Of a DNA stretch of 64,000 nt, positions 1 to 8,543 are shown piece by piece. Within the stretch, counting starts at the first letter, position 1. The number at the start of each line of letters is the position of its first letter. The notes under the pieces were generated by a model. It saw nothing but the letters and a program-made list of their open reading frames with translations, searched no databases and had not been told where the DNA came from. The stretch spans positions 1 through 64,000 of the forward strand of contig JAQWSN010000003.1 of assembly GCA_029243165.1 (NCBI GenBank), written 5' to 3'. Source of the stretch: Flavobacteriaceae bacterium. GTDB lineage: Bacteria > Bacteroidota > Bacteroidia > Flavobacteriales > Flavobacteriaceae. The position numbers and the translations under genes are program-made.

Positions 1-353
1 ATGACTGGTTTTACCTATCGGTGAGTGTTGGTCATTATTGGGTACTTCCCCCATGTGTCAGGTGTAGTATCTCGGTAGATTAAGTATTTCTTAGAGTAAT
101 CTACAACTCAGTAGAACAATTGGTTCTATATATAAGTATTAGGAACTTTAGAAAACGTAAAGAAAATGAGTAAAAAAAGAAGAAATAACTTCTGCCAAAT
201 CTAACAGAAGTTGTTAGTACCCTATTTTTAGTACCCATTAGATTTTGATAGTACCCTAGAGGTACTTAATTTAGTACCCAAGGGCACTATTGTTTATTAT
301 AAATAACTGTATACCAGTATGTAATAACATGGTATTGGTACTGGAGGTACCAC
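1..353. other. Gene-free left edge rich in short GTACC repeats
   Basis: No convincing reading frame, tRNA or rRNA is visible here. The stretch holds four copies of AGTACCC in one orientation (starting near 216, 230, 250 and 273; three extend to TTAGTACCC), two inverted relatives (GGGTACTT at 40-47, GGTACTTAA at 261-269), a small palindrome GGTAC-N5-GTACC (337-351), and a perfect 8-bp inverted repeat GTAGATTA (75-82) / TAATCTAC (97-104). Such a mix of a dyad plus dispersed direct repeats resembles an integrase attachment region or the non-coding end of an element lying to the left. That reading is inference, since no integrase gene is inside the window. Confidence 0.4.
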
Positions 354-392
354 AAAAAACCTTACGAGTTAATGACTTGTAAGGTTTTTTTT
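354..392 (+). terminator. Strong rho-independent terminator
   Basis: A 16-bp stem is formed by 354-369 and 375-390 with a 5-nt loop, followed by a run of T (385-392). The stem is fully paired only on the plus strand, where G366 faces U378; on the minus strand this would be a C-A mismatch. It should therefore end a rightward transcript coming from 1-353 or from left of the window, where I see no gene. Confidence 0.75.
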
Positions 393-635
393 AAAAATTC
401 TAAATGTGTGTTCTCTTTTACACGTCATTTATTGTTTTTTAAATAAAGTTTAATTTAGTTACGGCTTCAATTGTATTTATGGTCTAATCTTTATTTACTA
501 ATTTATATTTTTTGTAATTTTAAAGTTCTATTTAATTAAGCCGTACGCAATTCTTAATTAAGAAGAATGTAAAATAAACACAAAAAGACATCTGGATAAG
601 AAAACTATCCACTTGTCTCAACTAAACCATAAACC
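393..635. other. AT-rich upstream region of the TPR lipoprotein gene
   Basis: There is no open frame or RNA gene that I can support here. It is very AT-rich and must contain the promoter of the gene starting at 636, but I see no exact TAnnTTTG -7 element. The last bases before the start codon (AAACCATAAACC, 624-635) are A-rich, as is usual for Bacteroidota translation starts lacking a Shine-Dalgarno sequence. Confidence 0.4.
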
Positions 636-2219
636 ATGAATAAATTCATTCCCTCTTTTCTAATTGTCCTCATTTTTATTTCTTGTGCTAAAGAAGTTGA
701 AGTACTTGATATCCCACTCACTTCAAAATCTCCGGAGGCTATTGAAGTACTTGCCAATGAATTGTTTTTCAAAAAAGCCAATGTAACAGGAAGAATATTC
801 AACAATTTTGTAACCACTGCATTGGAAGAAGCGCTTGAGATTGATCCTGATTTTGTTTTTGCAAAAGCCTTGTATTCTGATTCAGGAGGCTCTTTAAGTA
901 ATAACGAAAGGAGGGCATTAATTGAATCCGCATACGAAAATAGAAACACAGTTTCAGACATCGAGAAAACACTTATTGAAGTTATTTATTTCAACACAAT
1001 AACAGGAAACAAAGTTCAAGCTGCACAACTTCTCGATAAAGTTATCTCTGAAAATCCTCAATACTATTACTTAAGGGTTTTCAACGGAGTTTTTCAAAAC
1101 TTAGTTATGCAAAATCCCAAAAATGCTCAAGCCAATTGGCAAGAAGCTTTAAAAATCAATCCCGATGCAAACATTGCTAAACTTCTTCTAGCGCAGCTAC
1201 ATTTTGTAACTACTCCTGATTTTATCTTACTTGACAATAGTGAAATCGATCTTGAATATGCAATTTCAATGATCAAACAAGTTGAAAATTCACAGCCAAA
1301 AAACTTTACTCCACAAAGGCTTTTGGGAAATATTTACAGACTTAAAGGCGATTTTGATCTATCCCTTGAATCTTATCAAAAAGCGATGACCCTCATCGAA
1401 GATAAAAAAGGTCGCGGAAACAGCACGCTCTACCTAGTCAGTGGTCATGTTTATCTTTTCAAAGAGAACTATGAAAAAGCTAGAGAATACTACAAAAAAT
1501 CTATTGAAACTTTTTCAATGCCTTGGAATGAAATTAACATCCTCGCCTGGTCTTCCAACAGTTATCTGTACGAAAAGAAATACGATCAGGCCATTATTGC
1601 TATCAATGAAATGGAAAAATTGGTTGCAGATTACGAAATTGACTCATTAACAAGAAGTAACTTGATGTTTCGTTGTGCATATGAAAAATTCATTGCCTAC
1701 GGTCATAGTCAAATGAAAGAAGAAACACAGCAAGTTTACACCGAAATGAAGAAATTAAATTCGGAAAGAAAATCTTTAAGGCTTGCAAATATCAAATCTG
1801 AATCTGAAAAAAGAAACATAGAATTAGAAACAGAACTCAACGAAGAATTTTTTCAAATTTGGTATTACATTTTGTTTGGCGAATATCAACTGGCAAGAAC
1901 ATCTCTTAATAACTACTCTTTACTTTCAAGTGAATTTCTAACCTATGATTCCAAAGCCATGGTCAATTTCTACAAATTATCTGGCTATTTAAATTTGATG
2001 GAGGGGAATGTTAACCAATCCATATCATTTTACGAGCAGATTCCCAAGGAACTTCTGGAAGGTGACAACTATCATCTTTATTTTTATGCGCTCGCCAAGA
2101 AGGCAAATGGAAATACCAAAGAGAGTGATGAACTATTGAACTATTTGGCAAATTACAACTTTGCTGGATGGGAAAATTCGATCATTAGACCTTTGGCAGT
2201 TCAACAAATTAAGGGTTAA
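636..2219 (+). CDS. TPR-repeat lipoprotein
   Basis: A 527-residue protein starting with a lipoprotein signal peptide; the lipobox cysteine is C17 (IFISC), so it is probably anchored in the outer membrane or periplasmic leaflet. The rest is almost entirely alpha-helical with tetratricopeptide-like repeats (for example around residues 225-300, with YRLKGDFDLSLESYQKA and YLFKENYEKAREYYKK). A charged helical stretch around residues 370-400 may be coiled coil. The gene lies 20 bp upstream of the propeller/SpoIIE phosphatase gene in the same direction, so the two are probably co-transcribed. TPR lipoproteins usually act as protein-binding scaffolds, so a partner or sensor role for the phosphatase is plausible but inferred. 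No enzyme motif is visible. Confidence 0.85.
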   Translation: MNKFIPSFLIVLIFISCAKEVEVLDIPLTSKSPEAIEVLANELFFKKANVTGRIFNNFVTTALEEALEIDPDFVFAKALYSDSGGSLSNNERRALIESAYENRNTVSDIEKTLIEVIYFNTITGNKVQAAQLLDKVISENPQYYYLRVFNGVFQNLVMQNPKNAQANWQEALKINPDANIAKLLLAQLHFVTTPDFILLDNSEIDLEYAISMIKQVENSQPKNFTPQRLLGNIYRLKGDFDLSLESYQKAMTLIEDKKGRGNSTLYLVSGHVYLFKENYEKAREYYKKSIETFSMPWNEINILAWSSNSYLYEKKYDQAIIAINEMEKLVADYEIDSLTRSNLMFRCAYEKFIAYGHSQMKEETQQVYTEMKKLNSERKSLRLANIKSESEKRNIELETELNEEFFQIWYYILFGEYQLARTSLNNYSLLSSEFLTYDSKAMVNFYKLSGYLNLMEGNVNQSISFYEQIPKELLEGDNYHLYFYALAKKANGNTKESDELLNYLANYNFAGWENSIIRPLAVQQIKG

Positions 2220-2239
2220 TCTAAAAAGGAATTAACCTA

Positions 2240-5200
2240 ATGATTAAAATAAATAGGCACTTAATAAAGCTAATTGTTTTTTGTTTCTGTACTAATCTGT
2301 GGGGGCAAACGACCAACCTAAACTATTATTTGAGTTCTAATTATGTTGAGAGCGTCGTGTACGATACTTCAGGTAAGCTCTGGATAGGAACAGATGAGGG
2401 ACTAAACATGGTCACGGATCACGATCAATATCAATTTTTTGCCAACATCTCGGATGAAAACGGTTTATTAAATTCAGAAAATTACAAGCTAGAGAATCTT
2501 GGAAATGGAATTTTAGCTGCATTTTCCATTAATGGCTTGAGTATTTTTAACCCTGAAACCTTTCAATTTAAACAAGTAGAATTAAATTCACCTCCGGTGT
2601 CCATTTACTTCAATCCCCATAATCAATTGTATTGGGTAACCACCCAAGAGGCTGGGATTGTAGTTTTGGACAGTACATTTGATATTAAAAACGAATTCCA
2701 ATTTGATCCACTTAATCCACTTTCCCTTTCCTCTTCAAAATTTGATGGAACTAGTGACAATCAAAATATCGTTTTTAAAGGAGCCGATGCGATGATCGCA
2801 TCCCTAAATGGATTCAATGTCTTCAACGCAAAACAGCAAACCTTTAAACGCTATTATGCCAACAATAATATTTTTACATCAAACGAAATAAAAGCGGTTT
2901 TTAAAATCAATTCCTCTTCTTTTCTCATTGCTACTTCAGAAAAATTCTTTGTTTTCGACAGTTCCTCAAAAACATTTAACTCCATCGATTTTGATATCAA
3001 CAATTTAAGTGAAATCGTTCAATTGAACTCCTTTGAATATATTTTAAGTGATGGTTCAAAAATTAAAAGTTTAACCTTAAATGATAATTTCGAAGCTAGC
3101 GGTCAACTAGTTTATCAATTTGAATCGTTAAAATCAAATGCTTTAAAACGTATTAAAGATGAGGTTTTTGTATTCAACTCTAATTCAAATGAAATTCTCA
3201 GGTATGACATAAAAAATAAAAAGCTCTCCAAATCCTTGACCGCTAATAAAGTCAATGATATCACAATAAAAAATTCAAAAATTATTATTGGAAGTAATTT
3301 TGGAATTGATGCGCTATCCATCCAGACAAATCTTCTTGAAGAGATTAATTACGACGGTTTATTCTTTTATGAAAATCAAGCTGGTCAAGAAATTAAAGTC
3401 AGTAATCTCCATGTAGAAATCGTTTCCGATGTAAAGGTCAAAAAAATTCGAATTCCATCCAATATTGCTATTGACAAAAAAACATTGTTTGAAATCAATG
3501 AAAATTATCTTTTCATCATGGAGGGTAATCTTCATGTTTTAGATTTGAATTCAGGAACCTTCATAAAAAATATCACATCACAAAAAGATTACTTTGAAGG
3601 TACTGTTGACGCAATAAAATTGATCGATAATTTTTTATTCCTTTCAACAGGAAATGGTGTATTGAGGTTGAATGTTCAAAAAACAGAGGATCTTAAAAAA
3701 TCTATTCGAAATAATATTCAGGAATACGAATTCAATTCCTTGTTAAATAACAAGGTGCCCAAATCCTTTTCAGACATTGAAAAAATTGATGAACACTTCT
3801 TTATTGGAAGTGAAAATGATGGTTTGGCGATTTACAAAAACGATCTCAACCAATTAGTCAAAAGGTTTGACTACAAAAAAGGAGATCCTAAAACATTGTC
3901 TTCAAAATCCATTGTCAAAATATTTTTTGAAGAAAAAACAAACGAAATTCTTCTTGCGACAAGAGGAAGTGGACTTTTCTCTTTCAGTCTCAACGACAGT
4001 ATTTTCAAAAACTACAATATGGATAACGGATTGTTATCCAATAATGTAAATGATTTTTTAAAATTCAAAGATGAAATTTGGATCCAATCTGGAAACGGAA
4101 TTAATTTTTTTAAAGAAGGTCGTTTAAGAAACATTAATCCAGAAGATGGGCTTAAAATGAATTCTTTCCTCAAAGAATCACTCCACGGATTTGAAAATAA
4201 AATCCTGGTCATAGGACACGATAATGCACAGGTTTTTGATCCAGAAAAAATAGAAAAAAACCAGTTGAATCAGCTGCAAGTTAACTTATTAAATATCACT
4301 GGATTTGACATTGAAAATGTAGGAAAAATAATTTCAATGACGGACAGTATCATAGGGCTAGACAACAACACAAGATCGGTTGAACTTAACTTGTACACCA
4401 ATGCTTCAAATAAAAAAGACTTAATTCAATATTCTTACAAAACCTCTTTTGGAGGCAAACTCCTTAAAGTCGAAAATTTTGGGAATAAAATAAAACTCAA
4501 CTCATTGCCTTTTTACGAATCAGAAGTCGAAATCTTTGCCCAAGATGGTAATGGGAATGTCAATACTAATGCGTTGGTAATTAAATTTTTTAATGCTCCC
4601 CCTTGGTGGCTTAGAATAGAAACCATTATTTTCTACATTATTTTCTCGATCGGGTTAGTCTATTCTCTAGTCAAATTGCGCGAGTCACAGACTAAAAAGC
4701 GTATGGAAGGTGAGCGAAAATCCAAAGAACTTGAAGAAGCTCGTGAACTTCAAAACAGTTTATTACCCAAGACAAATCCTGAAGTAGAAGGCTACCAAAT
4801 TAGCACTTACTTAAAATCTGCCACAGAAATAGGTGGAGACTACTACGATTTTTTCTACAAAAAAGACGAATACTTTTACGCAGTATGCGGTGATGCAACA
4901 GGACATGGGGTAATTTCAGGAATCATGGTTTCAGTCACCAAAGCAGGTCTAAATGGAATTCCTATGAGTTCTCCTAGTAAAATACTTCAACAACTCAATC
5001 GAATCGTAAAGCGGGTAAACTTTGGACGTCTGAGAATGAGCCTTAGTGTAGCTAAATTAAATAAAGATACCATAGAGTTAAGTTCAGCGGCCATGCCTCC
5101 AACCTATTATTTCAATTCAAACAACAAAAAAGTGGAGGAAATTTTAGTTCCTAATTTACCTCTCGGAGGGATTGAATCAGAAAAATTTGAGGGTGTAAAA

Positions 5201-5434
5201 ATAGATTTTAAAGAAGGAGACGTAGTTGTGATGATCTCTGATGGGCTCCCAGAGCAGCCCAATCCTAATGACGAACTTTTAGATTATGAAAAAGTAGAGG
5301 AATGTGTAAGAGCGCATTCTGAAAAAGACGCCGATAGCATAAAAAATGCCTTAGTTGAGCTTTCAAATGAGTGGGCTTGTGGGGTCATGAATCCTGATGA
5401 TATTACCATTGTAGTAATTAAAAAAGCTGCCTGA
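2240..5434 (+). CDS. Two-component-type propeller sensor with cytoplasmic SpoIIE/PP2C phosphatase
   Basis: A 1064-residue membrane protein. After an N-terminal signal sequence come propeller repeats of the Reg_prop type (for example SGKLWIGTDEGLN near residue 45) and a Y_Y_Y-like beta domain. One membrane helix (about 789-811) and a short coiled linker (about 815-840) lead into a SpoIIE/PP2C serine phosphatase. Metal-binding motifs are intact: GGDYYD (865-870), GDATGHG (884-890), SDG (1000-1002) and PDD (1052-1054). The architecture matches one-component sensor phosphatases of Bacteroidota, in which an extracytoplasmic propeller senses a ligand and the inside domain dephosphorylates a partner such as an anti-sigma antagonist. 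No STAS or anti-sigma gene is next to it, so the substrate is unknown. Confidence 0.9.
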   Translation: MIKINRHLIKLIVFCFCTNLWGQTTNLNYYLSSNYVESVVYDTSGKLWIGTDEGLNMVTDHDQYQFFANISDENGLLNSENYKLENLGNGILAAFSINGLSIFNPETFQFKQVELNSPPVSIYFNPHNQLYWVTTQEAGIVVLDSTFDIKNEFQFDPLNPLSLSSSKFDGTSDNQNIVFKGADAMIASLNGFNVFNAKQQTFKRYYANNNIFTSNEIKAVFKINSSSFLIATSEKFFVFDSSSKTFNSIDFDINNLSEIVQLNSFEYILSDGSKIKSLTLNDNFEASGQLVYQFESLKSNALKRIKDEVFVFNSNSNEILRYDIKNKKLSKSLTANKVNDITIKNSKIIIGSNFGIDALSIQTNLLEEINYDGLFFYENQAGQEIKVSNLHVEIVSDVKVKKIRIPSNIAIDKKTLFEINENYLFIMEGNLHVLDLNSGTFIKNITSQKDYFEGTVDAIKLIDNFLFLSTGNGVLRLNVQKTEDLKKSIRNNIQEYEFNSLLNNKVPKSFSDIEKIDEHFFIGSENDGLAIYKNDLNQLVKRFDYKKGDPKTLSSKSIVKIFFEEKTNEILLATRGSGLFSFSLNDSIFKNYNMDNGLLSNNVNDFLKFKDEIWIQSGNGINFFKEGRLRNINPEDGLKMNSFLKESLHGFENKILVIGHDNAQVFDPEKIEKNQLNQLQVNLLNITGFDIENVGKIISMTDSIIGLDNNTRSVELNLYTNASNKKDLIQYSYKTSFGGKLLKVENFGNKIKLNSLPFYESEVEIFAQDGNGNVNTNALVIKFFNAPPWWLRIETIIFYIIFSIGLVYSLVKLRESQTKKRMEGERKSKELEEARELQNSLLPKTNPEVEGYQISTYLKSATEIGGDYYDFFYKKDEYFYAVCGDATGHGVISGIMVSVTKAGLNGIPMSSPSKILQQLNRIVKRVNFGRLRMSLSVAKLNKDTIELSSAAMPPTYYFNSNNKKVEEILVPNLPLGGIESEKFEGVKIDFKEGDVVVMISDGLPEQPNPNDELLDYEKVEECVRAHSEKDADSIKNALVELSNEWACGVMNPDDITIVVIKKAA

Positions 5435-5512
5435 TTATTTGGTGACATTACCCCCTGCTTCTGTAGCATTAGTTACCTTCGTTTTCTCGGTACCTTCTAA
5501 ATTTGTTGTCAT
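5435..5512 (-). CDS. Possible 25-residue microprotein in an intergenic gap
   Basis: An ATG-to-TAA frame on the minus strand occupies most of the gap between the phosphatase gene (stop at 5432-5434) and the rhodanese gene. The peptide starts MTTNLEGTEKTKV and ends EAGGNVTK; it is hydrophilic and rich in Thr and Asn, with no Cys, Trp or aromatic residues. I recognise no family. A frame this short can easily arise by chance, and no minus-strand TAnnTTTG promoter precedes it. Reported as a candidate only. Confidence 0.22.
   Translation of the reverse strand: MTTNLEGTEKTKVTNATEAGGNVTK
5498..5505 (+). promoter_or_regulatory. TAAATTTG -7 element before the rhodanese gene
   Basis: TAAATTTG matches the Bacteroidota -7 consensus TAnnTTTG exactly and lies 19 bp before the ATG at 5525. 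No TTG is visible at the proper -33 distance, so this is a partial match. Confidence 0.4.
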
Positions 5513-5524
5513 AAAATTGACAAA

Positions 5525-5863
5525 ATGTTTTTTAAAAATTTATTTAGCTCAAGCAAGAAAAATAATGCGATCCACGTTTTATCTGCTTCTGAATTTCGTA
5601 AGGCTCTTTCAAAAAAAGACCTTCAACTCCTAGACGTTAGAACGCCAAGAGAGTATGCAATAGCTTGTATTAAAGGAGCAAAAAACCTCAACATCTTTGA
5701 ACCCAACAATTTTAAGAAAGTTGCTGCTCGCTTAAACAAAGAAGCTCCCGTATATTTGTATTGTCAATCTGGAAAACGAAGCAGGCAAGCCTCAAAGCTT
5801 TTGGTTAAAATGGGATTTAATCACATTTATGATCTCAAAGGAGGTTTTTCAAATTGGCACTAA
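5525..5863 (+). CDS. Rhodanese-like domain protein
   Basis: A single-domain rhodanese of 112 residues. The domain begins at about residue 17 and shows the conserved LLDVRTPREY (35-44) and the active-site loop CQSGKRS with the sulfur-carrying Cys80. The family transfers sulfane sulfur to thiophilic acceptors or handles persulfides. There is no export signal; the first ten residues (MFFKNLFSSS) look like a short amphipathic lead rather than a signal peptide, so a cytoplasmic location is expected. The thioredoxin gene follows after 12 bp, suggesting an operon in which thioredoxin reduces the persulfide or disulfide formed on the rhodanese; that coupling is inferred from position. Confidence 0.88.
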   Translation: MFFKNLFSSSKKNNAIHVLSASEFRKALSKKDLQLLDVRTPREYAIACIKGAKNLNIFEPNNFKKVAARLNKEAPVYLYCQSGKRSRQASKLLVKMGFNHIYDLKGGFSNWH

Positions 5864-5875
5864 AAGCGTTCTTTA

Positions 5876-6172
5876 ATGGAAAAATTTCAGCAAATTGTTA
5901 ACGATTCTAAACCCGTACTAATCGATTTTTATGCCGATTGGTGTGGGCCTTGTAAAATGATGCCTCCCATTTTGAGTCAATTAAAACAAAAAATGGGAGA
6001 TGCACTTCGGATAATAAAAATTGATGTAGATAAAAATCAAAAAATTGCAGCTCAACACCAAGTAAGGGGTGTGCCTACTCTAATGCTAATGAAGTCTGGA
6101 AAAGTTTTGTGGAAACAATCTGGAGTTATGGAGGCCAATGCATTACATCAAATCATTCAAAATCACCTCTAA
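5876..6172 (+). CDS. Thioredoxin
   Basis: A 98-residue thioredoxin fold protein with the classic active site WCGPCK (W22-K27) and the cis-proline in GVPT (P67). The length is close to the minimal thioredoxin and there is no signal peptide, so it is cytoplasmic. It reduces protein disulfides, normally with electrons from thioredoxin reductase, which is not in this window. It follows the rhodanese gene after 12 bp. Its stop codon overlaps the convergent rmuC stop by 4 bp. It may be a specialised paralog rather than the main TrxA, since it sits with a rhodanese. Confidence 0.9.
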   Translation: MEKFQQIVNDSKPVLIDFYADWCGPCKMMPPILSQLKQKMGDALRIIKIDVDKNQKIAAQHQVRGVPTLMLMKSGKVLWKQSGVMEANALHQIIQNHL

Positions 6173-7497
6173 CTTGATTCGTCTGAATTATTCGGCTGAA
6201 GGTCCAGTAAGGTAGATTCTTTTTCGTTCTGCTTCGGACTCACTTCAAGTTGTTCCACATTTTTTAGCTTGGATTGCATCATTCGGGTTCGAGTTCCTAC
6301 TAGATTTTCAATTTCGTTATTCGCTTCGTTAATTTTTTTCTGGGCTTTTTCCAAAACCCCTCCGAAGGTGTTAAATTCCTTTTTCACTGCGGCCAACACA
6401 TTCCATACTTCACTGCTTCTTTTCTGAATAGCTAAGGTTTTAAAACCTATTTGCAGGCTGTTCAGCATCGCAGCTAAAGTTGTGGGTCCAGTAACTACAA
6501 TTTTGTATTCCCTTTGTAAAAAGGCAATCATATCAGGCTGACGGACCACTTCAGCAAATAAACCCTCTACAGGTAAAAACATAATTCCAAAATCGGTTGT
6601 ATTTGGCGGGTCAATGTATTTTGATGAAATATCTTTTGCGAATTTTTTAACGGCTTGTAAAAGTGCCTTTAGGGAAGCCTCAACAGCAACAGTGTCTCCA
6701 GCCTCATAAGCAGACTGTAATCGTACGTAATCCTCCTGAGGAAATTTAGCATCGATGGGTAGATAAACCGATTTTTCTTGGGGACTCCTTCCGGGAAGTT
6801 TAACTGCATACTCCACCAGTGCATCCGATCCTTTTTTTGTTTTTACATTAGAATCATACTGATCTGGAGCCATAATTTCTTCCAGAATATTTCCGAGCTG
6901 TATTTCGCCGAGTACCCCTCTCGTTTTAACATTGGTTAAAACCTTTTTGAGATCTCCCACTCCCGAGGCTATGGTTTGCATTTCCCCCAATCCTTTTTGA
7001 ACCACTAGCAATTGTTTGGTTACCATTTCAAATGATTTCCCCAAACGCTCTTCCAAGGTCTTATGAAGCTTTTCATCTACCGTCTCTCGCATACGTTCCA
7101 AACGTAATTCAGTGGTTTTGATCATCTCTTCTTGTTTCTGCTTCATCTGATCAAATTTCTCTTTTTGAAGCGTATTAAACGTTTCTACGTTTTTGGAAAA
7201 GGTAGCTTCAAAATCTTTTAATGTGGTGCGAAGTTCTTCTCTGTCGTCCTTCGCCTTTTTTGAAAGTGTTTCGTTAAGCCGATCGATACTTTGGATCAGT
7301 TCGTTTCTATTCTCTTTTAAATTTTTTGAAAGTTCCTCCCGATTAAGTAAAAATTCTTTTTGTAATTGAATGTTGAAAAAGTGTTCTAAAGATGAAAAGT
7401 CAGAGGATCCTTTCTTAAAAATTAAGAACCCCACCAAGATTAGAGTCAACAAAGAAAAACCAAGTAGTGCGTATTCCATTCCATTCAGATTGAACAT
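6169..7497 (-). CDS. rmuC: DNA recombination protein RmuC homolog
   Basis: A 442-residue protein with one N-terminal membrane helix (about residues 8-27), a long coiled coil (about 45-175) and then the RmuC nuclease-like core with the characteristic LPIDAKFPQEDY segment and the downstream FLPVEGLFAEV and VVTGPTTLAAML motifs. RmuC limits inversions at short inverted repeats and is thought to be a restriction-like nuclease in DNA repair. Met7 is an alternative start. The C-terminal 25 residues are low-complexity and acidic. The gene converges on the thioredoxin gene with a 4-bp overlap of stop codons and no terminator between them. Confidence 0.92.
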   Translation of the reverse strand: MFNLNGMEYALLGFSLLTLILVGFLIFKKGSSDFSSLEHFFNIQLQKEFLLNREELSKNLKENRNELIQSIDRLNETLSKKAKDDREELRTTLKDFEATFSKNVETFNTLQKEKFDQMKQKQEEMIKTTELRLERMRETVDEKLHKTLEERLGKSFEMVTKQLLVVQKGLGEMQTIASGVGDLKKVLTNVKTRGVLGEIQLGNILEEIMAPDQYDSNVKTKKGSDALVEYAVKLPGRSPQEKSVYLPIDAKFPQEDYVRLQSAYEAGDTVAVEASLKALLQAVKKFAKDISSKYIDPPNTTDFGIMFLPVEGLFAEVVRQPDMIAFLQREYKIVVTGPTTLAAMLNSLQIGFKTLAIQKRSSEVWNVLAAVKKEFNTFGGVLEKAQKKINEANNEIENLVGTRTRMMQSKLKNVEQLEVSPKQNEKESTLLDLQPNNSDESS

Positions 7498-7532
7498 TAA
7501 AAATAGGCAATCTTACAGGAAGTAGACTGCAT

Positions 7533-8543
7533 TTAAAACAGAATGTTATGAACGGCGCTCGGATTTCCTTTTACATTTAAGATCTGGACTTGGAGCATCC
7601 TTTTTTTCCAATCAAATTCCAACATTCCAAAATTTAAATGGGTAATAAGAGGGCTGATCCTCAGGGGATTGTATTCCTCTTCCAAACTATCGTAGGAATG
7701 AGTCAAACCACTTGAAGTGATGTCGTAAAACTTTACTTCAGATTGAAGGTCTTGAGCAGAAATTTCCGCAATATGTCGATCTCCACTCAGGTAAATAGGA
7801 TTTTTAACTGAATACTTTTCTAATAGATCAATAAATCTTTTTTGAGCCTTGGGGAAGTTTGCCCATTTCTCATAAGGATGTTTCGAAGATAGAAATTGTA
7901 TTCCACCTCCAAATAAATGAATTGTTGCTTGATCCTGTGCCAATTGGGTTTCTAGCCAATCCCATTGTGCCTCACCAAGAAGGGTTCCATCATTTTTCTT
8001 GTACCGTTGGTTAGGATTAGGATCGTTTACATAGGCTTCCTTAAAATAGCGAACGTCTAGCAGATACAAACAAACCTTTTGGTTGCCTTCCCCAAAACAA
8101 TAACTCTGGTAGGCTCCTTCTCTTTTTCTTGCTGGATGGTCTGAGGGTAAATCCAAAAAGTCAAAAAGAAGTTCACGACTTGCTTGCTTTAGTTGAAAAG
8201 CCGCACCTGCATCGTTTTTTCCAAAATCATGATCATCCCAAACACCATAAACTTTGGATTGATTGGTTAATTTTTGGTAAGCGGGAAGCTTTTTTTGAAG
8301 TGCGTATTTAGCTGCCAAATCTTCCATACTTTGGTCCTCAGTGTAAACAATATCACCCAACCAAACCCAAACATCTGGATTTTTATCCTCAATGACTTCC
8401 CAAATTTTAGGATCCAAATCGGTTCTGTTACACGAACCAAAAGCCAGTGTACTCAGGGGAGTTGCATAATGATAATCTTGCGCGTTTAGAGCACCCAAAC
8501 AAAACAAGCTACAAAACAGCCAACTTAAATTCTGAATTTTCAT
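7533..8543 (-). CDS. PhoD-like metallophosphatase, exported
   Basis: A 336-residue protein with an N-terminal signal peptide ending near residue 21 (ALNAQ). It carries alkaline phosphatase D-type metal motifs: FGSCNR (35-40), WLGDIVY (61-67), WDDHDFGKND (102-111) and LSGDRHIAE near residue 250. PhoD-family enzymes hydrolyse phosphomonoesters or phosphodiesters in the periplasm using Fe/Ca centres. The protein is shorter than classical PhoD (over 500 residues) and lacks the N-terminal PhoD beta domain, like many Bacteroidota homologs. It overlaps the upstream PepSY gene by 4 bp, so the two are translated together. The substrate is unknown. Confidence 0.85.
   Translation of the reverse strand: MKIQNLSWLFCSLFCLGALNAQDYHYATPLSTLAFGSCNRTDLDPKIWEVIEDKNPDVWVWLGDIVYTEDQSMEDLAAKYALQKKLPAYQKLTNQSKVYGVWDDHDFGKNDAGAAFQLKQASRELLFDFLDLPSDHPARKREGAYQSYCFGEGNQKVCLYLLDVRYFKEAYVNDPNPNQRYKKNDGTLLGEAQWDWLETQLAQDQATIHLFGGGIQFLSSKHPYEKWANFPKAQKRFIDLLEKYSVKNPIYLSGDRHIAEISAQDLQSEVKFYDITSSGLTHSYDSLEEEYNPLRISPLITHLNFGMLEFDWKKRMLQVQILNVKGNPSAVHNILF

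Noticed and set aside
75-104. tRNA-like or tmRNA-like structure at the left edge
   Set aside because: The dyad lacks a T-loop sequence (GTTCGANNC) and an acceptor stem; it does not fold as a tRNA.
214-279. CRISPR array
   Set aside because: The repeats are only 7-9 bp, spaced 14-23 bp and irregular; no cas gene is present in the window.
605-961. Minus-strand frame of 118 codons across the start of the TPR lipoprotein gene
   Set aside because: Ser/Leu-rich low-complexity translation, antisense to a gene with a clear lipoprotein signal and TPR repeats.
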